Part shown: positions 1-4,918 of the stretch, piece after piece | How the letters are laid out: each line of letters starts with the position of its first letter | Position numbering within the stretch: position 1 is the stretch's first letter | From: Desulfobacterales bacterium | GTDB lineage: Bacteria; Desulfobacterota; DSM-4660; Desulfatiglandales; Desulfatiglandaceae | Direction of reading: 5' to 3' | Length of the DNA stretch: 5,406 nucleotides | Assembly: GCA_022013615.1 (NCBI GenBank) | Contig: JAKLQB010000233.1 | Coordinates: 1-5,406 of the forward strand | Translations under genes and position numbers: made by a program | Notes under the pieces: model-generated | What the model saw: the letters and a program-made list of their open reading frames with translations, nothing else | Told to the model about the DNA's origin: nothing | Database searches by the model: none

Positions 1-73
1 ACCGTACTCCTGAGGGTAATTGAACTAAATGTTGGCCAATAAAACCATTTCCACCAATAACACAACAATGCAT
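1..73 (-). CDS. NAD-dependent epimerase/dehydratase, N-terminal fragment (runs off window)
   Basis: Only 24 codons lie inside the window, beginning at the ATG at 73-71. The peptide starts MHCCVIGGNGFIGQHLVQ, which is beta-strand 1 and the glycine-rich turn (GGNGFIG, residues 7-13) of a Rossmann NAD(P)-binding fold. This is typical of the very N-terminus of the extended short-chain dehydrogenase family, which includes nucleotide-sugar epimerases and 4,6-dehydratases. The start is supported by a strong ribosome binding site 8 bases upstream. The gene follows the methyltransferase that ends at 137 after 63 bases and probably belongs to the same transcription unit. In a polysaccharide cluster such a protein usually makes or interconverts a nucleotide sugar in the cytoplasm. 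The substrate cannot be told from this fragment. The usual Leu-Leu-x-x-Gly-His stretch after the first helix is not obvious here. Confidence 0.8.
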   Translation of the reverse strand, partial: MHCCVIGGNGFIGQHLVQLPSGVR

Positions 74-81
74 GACTATAT

Positions 82-89
82 CTCTCCTT
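82..89 (-). promoter_or_regulatory. Ribosome binding site of the epimerase/dehydratase gene
   Basis: On the minus strand this reads AAGGAGAG, a near-perfect Shine-Dalgarno sequence, 8 bases before the ATG at 73-71. It fixes the start of a coding region of which only 24 codons are visible. A small AT-only inverted repeat (88-102, TTGTTTT / AAAACAA around one base) touches its upstream edge, but there is no evidence that it acts as an operator. Confidence 0.8.
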
Positions 90-136
90 GTTTTTAAAAC
101 AACTTTATAAACAGGGTCACACGACATTACAATTTA

Positions 137-1078
137 TTATTTCATAGTGTCCACCTTTTTCGGAGGAAGAAAGGTTCGTAGAATCGATCTATAGACACTT
201 TGCCGAAGGCCTGTAATGTATACTAAAACCATTTCGGATAACCCGATTTTTTGTTGATTTCTTAAGCAATCAGGCAGAGATAGTAAAGTATTAGAAATAT
301 GATTTTCTTCCTCTCTTGCCCAATCAGATGCATCTTTGTATTTGCTAAAATTGGTCTCTTTTAACACAAATTCGAGTATTTTGTTTCTTCTATTAAAAAC
401 TTTTAGTCTTCCAACGTACATAGGGATATGCGTGTATTCTTGTGCCATATATCCATCTATATACAGTTTGAATAAATCTTCTGGCACTGTAAAAAGCGAG
501 AACAAGTTTTTTCTGATTATAAATGTATCCTGAAAAGAAACTAAGACTTTATAGCCCTTTTTTTTCGCTACTTGATTTATGACACTAAGACTTTGACCTA
601 TATTAGAAATACAATTTAGCGGCATTCGAGAATCAAAAGGATGCGTTCCTTTACCACCTTCAATACAAACTACTGTGGGCAAATACTTCTCGATACTTTC
701 AAAAATCTCTAAGTCTAATCCGTCTACATCTATAGACAAAAAATCGATAGGCTGATTTAGCCCATATCTCGTCATGATATTATCAAATTTATTTTTACCC
801 TTTATTGCCACCATTTCATTTATACATTTGATTCGACTTTCAGAAACATAATTCTTCTGAAGCGAACAAAATTTCTGCTTATCTCCCTCAATAAAAACGC
901 CAGACCAACCCTCTTCGTACAATTTTCTACAATTACTTAAATATTTTCCATCCCAAGCCCCAAATTCCACGAAGTTTCCATTTTTAACACCAATAATATT
1001 AAATATTCTTTCAATTATGCCGTCCTGCCCAGCTTGTGAGTATATATTATTTCTATATTTAAGTAAGTTAGAGCTCAT
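137..1078 (-). CDS. FkbM-like SAM-dependent methyltransferase
   Basis: This 313-residue protein is probably cytoplasmic; it has no signal peptide or clear membrane span. The N-terminal half is a class I SAM-dependent methyltransferase fold. SQAGQDG (residues 14-20) precedes the first helix. FVEFGAWDG (36-44) is the SAM-binding motif I. FIEGD (62-66) ends strand 2 with the acidic residue expected to contact the SAM ribose. FLSIDVDGLDLEIFESI (113-129) matches the IDVDG/IDVEG signature of FkbM-type enzymes. Residues from about 190 on are basic and helical, and I do not recognise them. Proteins with the SQxGQDG...FVEFGAxDG pattern are common in surface-glycan clusters and are thought to O-methylate sugars, but the acceptor here is unknown. 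The ATG at 1078-1076 follows a GGGGAG ribosome binding site at a somewhat long spacing. The gene is very AT-rich (about 25% GC at 961-1020), unlike the flippase, so it may have been acquired separately. Confidence 0.85.
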   Translation of the reverse strand: MSSNLLKYRNNIYSQAGQDGIIERIFNIIGVKNGNFVEFGAWDGKYLSNCRKLYEEGWSGVFIEGDKQKFCSLQKNYVSESRIKCINEMVAIKGKNKFDNIMTRYGLNQPIDFLSIDVDGLDLEIFESIEKYLPTVVCIEGGKGTHPFDSRMPLNCISNIGQSLSVINQVAKKKGYKVLVSFQDTFIIRKNLFSLFTVPEDLFKLYIDGYMAQEYTHIPMYVGRLKVFNRRNKILEFVLKETNFSKYKDASDWAREEENHISNTLLSLPDCLRNQQKIGLSEMVLVYITGLRQSVYRSILRTFLPPKKVDTMK

Positions 1079-1089
1079 AATTTATGCTA

Positions 1090-1095
1090 CTCCCC
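1090..1095 (-). promoter_or_regulatory. Ribosome binding site of the FkbM-like methyltransferase
   Basis: On the minus strand this reads GGGGAG, 11 bases before the ATG at 1078-1076. The spacing is longer than ideal, but the purine run stands out in an AT-rich leader and no other start in frame has a better site. It supports the assigned start and independent initiation rather than coupling to an upstream gene. Confidence 0.6.
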
Positions 1096-1113
1096 TATTT
1101 AGTGGACATGTCG

Positions 1114-1194
1114 TTAAGAGAAACTTACCAAAGCATATTGCAATAGTTTCTTTCCCAAATTTTCTGATAGTTCCATAAACCTTGCAATAATCAT
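1114..1194 (-). CDS. Very short open frame (26 codons), possibly the tail of a frameshifted gene
   Basis: The ATG at 1194-1192 overlaps the TGA of the preceding 65-codon frame as ATGA. The predicted peptide starts MIIARFMELSENLGKKLLQY and looks like an amphipathic helix. I do not recognise it. The same frame is open upstream to about 1224. It can therefore also be read as the continuation of the 65-codon frame after a -1 shift at the A6G run at 1215-1209, giving a 91-residue product. The alternatives are chance openness in AT-rich DNA or debris of a deleted gene. Evidence that it is translated is weak. Confidence 0.2.
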   Translation of the reverse strand: MIIARFMELSENLGKKLLQYALVSFS

Positions 1195-1388
1195 TGTATT
1201 CTTATTAACTTTTTTACGTTCTTAACCGCAGCAAAAAAATAACACCGTAAAAAATAAAAAAGACCTTTCACATATACAAAAGGAACCATAATTACAAAAA
1301 TTACTTTCAGAATTTTGCTTTTAACGATTTTGCTGTACGCTACATGAAATTCGATTAAATCAAGCAAAAGCATTCGCTTCACTTTCAC
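1191..1388 (-). CDS. Small basic, hydrophobic hypothetical protein (65 aa) or gene remnant
   Basis: The frame opens at a GTG (1388-1386) that overlaps the stop of the broken FkbM gene as GTGA and closes at a TGA (1193-1191). The peptide has many Lys and Arg residues and one strongly hydrophobic stretch (about residues 28-55, VIFVIMVPFVYVKGLFYFL...), which could be one or two membrane helices. There is no convincing ribosome binding site and I do not recognise the protein. An internal ATG exists at residue 6. One possibility is the C-terminal tail of a lost glycosyltransferase or other membrane-associated enzyme whose front was removed when the FkbM gene was cut. Composition changes sharply at its start, from about 50% GC in the FkbM remnant to strongly AT-rich. 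It could be a real small membrane protein, but decayed sequence is at least as likely. Confidence 0.3.
   Translation of the reverse strand: MKVKRMLLLDLIEFHVAYSKIVKSKILKVIFVIMVPFVYVKGLFYFLRCYFFAAVKNVKKLIRIQ
1209..1215 (-). other. Possible slippery heptamer (A AAA AAG) between two small frames
   Basis: On the minus strand the bases read AAAAAAG and, in the frame of the 65-codon ORF, split exactly as A_AAA_AAG (codons 58-60: GTA AAA AAG). This is the heptamer known from bacterial -1 programmed frameshifting in dnaX and several insertion sequences. A -1 shift here would bypass the stop at 1193-1191 and continue in the open frame ending at 1114. I see no clear stimulatory stem-loop or internal Shine-Dalgarno, so a plain one-base indel in a homopolymer of a decaying gene is an equal or better explanation. 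Confidence 0.25.
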
Positions 1389-1762
1389 ACAAAACTGGAG
1401 AGGCTGGCATGGTCTTTGTCGTCCGTCCTGGCCTCGTATCCGTTCTTCCAGAAAATCTCGAATACTTTCAGGAAATTCGGGTTCAGTCCCTGCGGATGAT
1501 GCTCGGTAAGGCAGGCGAAGTAACCGACATTGGCACCGATGTCGATAAAGACATCGCTTTTTTCGAGGATGGACCGGATGATATCGGTTTCCAAGGGTTC
1601 AAAAGTCCCGTCCTGCATTGCGCGTGACCCGATCAGTTGAAAACCCAGGGCAAAGCGCTTCGGCTGCATTCTGCGGTAGTATTTCTTATTCCGGTATTCG
1701 TGATAGGCCAATACGATTCCAGGGAATATTTTCTTTATCTGATCCTTTAAAATACCTTTCAT
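1385..1762 (-). pseudogene. FkbM family methyltransferase, internally deleted and 3'-truncated
   Basis: The frame encodes 125 residues, far below the roughly 250 or more usual for FkbM enzymes. Residues 1-85 look like a normal N-terminus: MQDGTFEPLET (49-59) is the helix before the SAM site, and VFIDIGANVGYFACL (71-85) is motif I. The sequence then jumps straight to TEHHPQGLNPNFLKVFEIFW (86-105), which resembles the C-terminal part of FkbM proteins, normally preceded by a Val/Met-Glu-Ile-x-Leu-Thr-Glu strand. The whole central part with the IDVEG signature is missing. The reading frame is preserved through the join near 1508-1516. The expected tail (Val-Thr-Pro-x-Asp-Val ... Asn-Tyr-Leu-Phe) is also absent; after residue 117 the sequence becomes HASLSSFV and stops. 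A weak AGAG precedes the ATG, 16 bases after the glycosyltransferase stop. It almost certainly lacks methyltransferase activity. The original role would have been O-methylation of a glycan. Confidence 0.8.
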
Positions 1763-1778
1763 ATCTCTTTGTCTGGGC

Positions 1779-2612
1779 TTAATTGTTTGAATATAAAAAC
1801 CTGCTTTGCTTTAGTAAAATGACAATCAGTGGCACAATGTATACAAAAGAACAGTTTTGACAGATCAGAGAAAGCATTTTAACAAAAAAATCTCTTGCGT
1901 TAAGTTTACCATCCTTTGCGCATTGTACTATGCGTACACCATCCGCCTCTTTTATTCCCGCGTAGTAAAGATAGTCGCTTAAAACTACAACTTTACCCCG
2001 CAATGACAGGTAGTTAGTAAAATAGACATCAAACCAATCAAAATGCTTTAACTCAAAGCCTTTAAGCATGCTTTTCCTGAATAAACCATAAAACATACTT
2101 GGACAAGGATTAAGCATCCTCTGCATCAATCTGATGCACTTATTATTTGATAAGCAAGGAGAAATATATCGATCTTGATTAAGAATTAATTTGTCAGAGT
2201 TATGAAGATAGATACCAAAATTTGAAAACACAAGGGCGACATCATCGTCCGTCGACAAAACAGACAACCATTTCATAATACAATTTTGATCCCAAACATC
2301 ATCCGCAGCAGCCCACATAAAGTATTCGCTTCGTGCTTGATCAAGTACAAAATTGAAATTGAAAAGGACTCCCATGTTTCTTGGTTGTCGAATGTAGCTT
2401 ATACGGCTGTCCTTTTCCGCATATTCTTTGCATATATCTAATGTGGCATCTGTTGATGCATTATCCGAAATGATAAGTTCAAAGTCGGTGTATGTCTGGG
2501 CAAGCAATGAATCAAGGGCTTTATAGATAAATGGTTCCCCATTGTACACTGGCATGCCGATGCTGACTTTCGGGGGTGTTCCCGGATTATCTTGATTCAT
2601 AGCCTCACTCAT
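1779..2612 (-). CDS. Family 2 glycosyltransferase (GT-A fold)
   Basis: This 277-residue cytoplasmic or membrane-peripheral enzyme would transfer a sugar from a nucleotide donor to the growing lipid-linked repeat unit. VSIGMPVYNG (residues 16-25) is the first strand and nucleotide-binding loop of GT2 enzymes. SDNASTDAT (49-57) is the conserved second motif. AAADDVW (101-107) holds the DxD-equivalent acidic pair for metal and nucleotide binding. The C-terminal third ends in a hydrophobic basic stretch (about 246-273) that may dock on the membrane. The frame stays open far upstream, to 3140, but those codons lie inside the flippase and read as low-complexity Arg/Gly/Ala sequence. I chose the ATG at 2612-2610, which overlaps the flippase TGA as ATGA and has GAGGG four bases upstream. 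A second ATG (2600-2598) is less likely. The gene is AT-rich (25% GC at 2161-2220) next to a GC-rich flippase. Donor and acceptor are unknown. Confidence 0.9.
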   Translation of the reverse strand: MSEAMNQDNPGTPPKVSIGMPVYNGEPFIYKALDSLLAQTYTDFELIISDNASTDATLDICKEYAEKDSRISYIRQPRNMGVLFNFNFVLDQARSEYFMWAAADDVWDQNCIMKWLSVLSTDDDVALVFSNFGIYLHNSDKLILNQDRYISPCLSNNKCIRLMQRMLNPCPSMFYGLFRKSMLKGFELKHFDWFDVYFTNYLSLRGKVVVLSDYLYYAGIKEADGVRIVQCAKDGKLNARDFFVKMLSLICQNCSFVYIVPLIVILLKQSRFLYSNN

Positions 2613-4132
2613 ACGGCCCTCACACAGAATGATTTGATCCTTTGCGGCAAATACCGCACGAGTTGTTGACGCACGGCCTGGGCGGCCAGCGCCGCCGCCG
2701 CTAGCACCAAGCCTGCGGAAATCAACAGAGCGATCAGTTGCGCCAAGGCGCCGGGAAAAGCCGGCGTCGCCCAGCGAAGCAGTATCGCGACAACCGCCCC
2801 CGCAATCAGGGGCATGGCGACGTCCTGCCGGTACCAGCGCCATTTTTCTGTAGGCAGCAAGCGCCGGTGCATGAAGTAGATGGCTATCGTCATATAGCCG
2901 GCGTTTAGTGCTACCCATACCCATGCGGCGCCGATCGCTCCGTATTTTGGTGTCGCCCAGAGAATTGCCGGTATGATTACGGCTACGGCAAAAATATTGA
3001 CCCGCACGGTAAGACTGGTCCAGCCGTGGGCGAGCTGTGTTTGATACGGAATCCACATTAGTCCATTGAGCAGCGTACCCAGGGCCAGGACGGCGACCAG
3101 AGGCGTGACCTGCCGGGCAAGCGCGGGGTTTGCCGTCCACAGCGTTATCACGACATCTCCAAATACGATCAACACAATCGCGGCGGTGCCCATGAGCACG
3201 GTAACCAATTGCGCGCCCTTGTGGTAAGCGGCGATCAAAGCAGCCACATCAGCCCGTGCCACCAACTCCGTAAAGCGCGGATAAAACGCCGCCGTGACGG
3301 GTCCTGGCAAAATGTAGAGCGCATTCGCCACCGCCCCTGCCAAGGCGTAATAGCCGAAGGCTTCCAACGTCAGTAAACGGGAGAGCAATATCTTATCAAC
3401 CTGAGTCAGCAGGAGCGCCAGAAAGGTTATTGTCATCATGCCCACTGCGAACTGCTGGATCCCCTTCAACGCCGTTAGGGAGAAACGGGCAGCATGTTCG
3501 GCCACCGGAAGCGTGTGATACAAGACAGCAGCAAAAAGACCGACTGTGATAATGGAAAGGATACCCTGCCATACAAAAAAGGCCTTGATAGTGGGGGAAA
3601 CCCAGATCAGGATGCCGACGGCGCCCAAGACCCGCAGGGTAGCCATGACACTTAAGACAATATTAAGCACGACTTGCCGTTGCAGCCCCACGATGCCGCT
3701 ACGATAGATATTCTCGATAAAACGCAGGGCAGTCACCACGCCCATGATTGTAAACGCTTGGGCGACGACGCCGACCGGCAGCTTTTCAGTCCGTAGCCAG
3801 TCTGAGGCCAACCATCCCGAAGCCGCCCAAATTCCCAGGGCAATAACGACGGCGATGCCAAAGCCTATGATCTCGATGCTTCGCAGCAGATCGCGGATGG
3901 ATTGCGCTTCATGGGTGCCGCCGGTGAAACGCGCCATCTCGCGGCTCAAGGTCGGTGTCATGCCCATGTCGAGAAGCACCATCCACGCCTGCAGCAGTGC
4001 GAAGATGCCGATCAGGCCATACGATTCCACCCCCAAATACTTAATGTATAGGGGAATAAAGGCAAGCCCCATGAGGGCGTTCCAACCCTGGCCGAGGTAG
4101 TTGGCAATGATGTTTTTTTTCACAGTGCTCAT
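2609..4132 (-). CDS. wzx: Wzx-type oligosaccharide flippase (polysaccharide biosynthesis protein)
   Basis: This 507-residue integral inner-membrane protein has roughly 12 to 14 hydrophobic segments spread over its whole length, as expected for the MOP (multidrug/oligosaccharidyl-lipid/polysaccharide) exporter superfamily. The N-terminus (KKNIIANYLGQGWNALMGL, then IPLYIKYLGVESYGLIG at about 26-42) is characteristic of Wzx/RfbX-like flippases. The mid-protein signature QVDKILLSRLLTLEAFGYYA (244-263) is also typical. The family moves undecaprenyl-diphosphate-linked repeat units from the cytoplasmic to the periplasmic face before polymerisation. Length is at the upper end of the usual range, and the last ~70 residues add two more hydrophobic segments and a basic tail. 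The start ATG (4132-4130) lies 60 bases after the previous stop, with no strong ribosome binding site. The gene is clearly richer in GC (58% at 2701-2760) than the genes on either side. The symbol denotes functional class, not a specific orthologue. Confidence 0.92.
   Translation of the reverse strand: MSTVKKNIIANYLGQGWNALMGLAFIPLYIKYLGVESYGLIGIFALLQAWMVLLDMGMTPTLSREMARFTGGTHEAQSIRDLLRSIEIIGFGIAVVIALGIWAASGWLASDWLRTEKLPVGVVAQAFTIMGVVTALRFIENIYRSGIVGLQRQVVLNIVLSVMATLRVLGAVGILIWVSPTIKAFFVWQGILSIITVGLFAAVLYHTLPVAEHAARFSLTALKGIQQFAVGMMTITFLALLLTQVDKILLSRLLTLEAFGYYALAGAVANALYILPGPVTAAFYPRFTELVARADVAALIAAYHKGAQLVTVLMGTAAIVLIVFGDVVITLWTANPALARQVTPLVAVLALGTLLNGLMWIPYQTQLAHGWTSLTVRVNIFAVAVIIPAILWATPKYGAIGAAWVWVALNAGYMTIAIYFMHRRLLPTEKWRWYRQDVAMPLIAGAVVAILLRWATPAFPGALAQLIALLISAGLVLAAAALAAQAVRQQLVRYLPQRIKSFCVRAV
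2617..2621 (-). promoter_or_regulatory. Ribosome binding site of the glycosyltransferase, inside the flippase gene
   Basis: GAGGG on the minus strand lies within the last codons of the flippase gene, 4 bases before the ATG at 2612-2610. Together with the ATGA overlap it decides the glycosyltransferase start and points to translational coupling with the flippase. Confidence 0.6.
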
Positions 4133-4192
4133 ATTAATTCATCAGGAGTGGACAAAAAAATAAAGATAAGGGTTGGACAGAGAATTTGTATG

Positions 4193-4918
4193 TCAATTTA
4201 TTCGTTTGAGATACCCATCCGGGGCGACGGTGATGAGGAGTTTGTTTTCGATTTCCTTGTCCACAGCGAATCGGTCATTGGTTTTCAGAAACTCCCAAAC
4301 CGCTGTTTTAGGGTTATTGCCTTTACCCCAGGGGCGGTCGGGGAAGAAATCTTCGGGCATGTCTTCAATAACGGTATCAAAAACAACCAAGTAGCTGCCT
4401 TTTGTTACTAATGGGGAATAGAGTTGCAGTTCTTTGAGCACATGGTCGTGGGTATGCATAGAATCGAGAAAAACCATAATCCTCTTTTTATCTTTGGCAA
4501 CGGTATGAACCTGTTCAGCTATTTTTTCATCAACCGAGGAGCCCTCGATCATGGTAATTCGTTTGAACATGGGATGTTTTTCAATCTCCACCCGGTTGTG
4601 TTCACGAATATCAATATCGATCCCAAATACCTGTCCGTTGCCGCCCAAAAGTTCCAGCAAGGATGCATAAAAAATAATCGATCCTCCGTGAGCGATACCG
4701 GTTTCGATGATCAAATCAGGTTTAACTTGCCAGATGATCTCCTGCAGGGCTATCATATCTTGTGGATATTGGATAATTGGGCGGCCAAGCCAAGAGAAGT
4801 TATAGGAGTACTTTGGCGTGGTCGAAACCTTCATGAAGGTGTGGGCGGCCTCGATTAATTCCTTGTTTTGCCCATTATCGTTGATCCTGCCGTTTACTTC
4901 TTTTTTAAATTCGTTCAT
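4193..4918 (-). CDS. CmcI / rhamnosyl O-methyltransferase family protein
   Basis: This 241-residue cytoplasmic class I SAM-dependent methyltransferase belongs to the family often annotated as cephalosporin hydroxylase (CmcI). The family also contains rhamnosyl O-methyltransferases of mycobacterial glycolipids. LIIETGIAHGGSIIFYASLL (residues 69-88) is motif I and the following helix. QVFGIDIDIR (96-105) is strand 2 with the acidic residues that bind SAM. VFLDSMHTHDHVLKEL (149-164) and LVVFDTVIED (177-186) carry conserved acidic and His residues at the expected metal and catalytic site. NPKTAVWEFL (202-211) is a typical late motif. Length is full for the family. The start ATG overlaps the upstream C-methyltransferase stop by 14 bp, with GGTGG just upstream, so the two are probably co-translated. 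In this setting O-methylation of a sugar hydroxyl is the likely role. An antibiotic-related reaction is not supported by the neighbours. Confidence 0.88.
   Translation of the reverse strand: MNEFKKEVNGRINDNGQNKELIEAAHTFMKVSTTPKYSYNFSWLGRPIIQYPQDMIALQEIIWQVKPDLIIETGIAHGGSIIFYASLLELLGGNGQVFGIDIDIREHNRVEIEKHPMFKRITMIEGSSVDEKIAEQVHTVAKDKKRIMVFLDSMHTHDHVLKELQLYSPLVTKGSYLVVFDTVIEDMPEDFFPDRPWGKGNNPKTAVWEFLKTNDRFAVDKEIENKLLITVAPDGYLKRIN

Noticed and set aside
88..102. AT-only inverted repeat TTGTTTT / AAAACAA beside a ribosome binding site
   Set aside because: There are two G-C pairs at most, with a one-base centre. It is too weak for a terminator or stable hairpin and is expected by chance in this AT-rich leader; there is no matching operator family.
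1079..1190. Possible promoter or terminator in the AT-rich gap before the FkbM-like gene
   Set aside because: I looked for -35/-10 pairs and GC-rich hairpins on the minus strand and found no convincing match. TTGCAA-like boxes had no TATAAT-like partner at a proper distance.
2613..3140. Upstream extension of the glycosyltransferase frame inside the flippase gene
   Set aside because: The extension reads as low-complexity Arg/Gly/Ala/Asp sequence with no motif, is antiphase to a clear membrane protein, and is explained by GC-rich codon structure. The ATGA start at 2612 with GAGGG upstream is much better.
3744..4100. Plus-strand open frame of 118 codons
   Set aside because: It lies wholly opposite the flippase, whose protein has clear family motifs. 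The plus-strand peptide has no recognisable domain and no good ribosome binding site.
4133..4192. Possible regulatory gap between the CmcI-like gene and the flippase
   Set aside because: Sixty bases with a purine/pyrimidine bias but no clear hairpin, promoter or strong Shine-Dalgarno; probably just an intra-operon spacer.
4424..4858. Plus-strand open frame of 144 codons
   Set aside because: It is antisense to the CmcI-like methyltransferase. The peptide resembles no family I know, and its openness follows from the codon pattern of the real gene.
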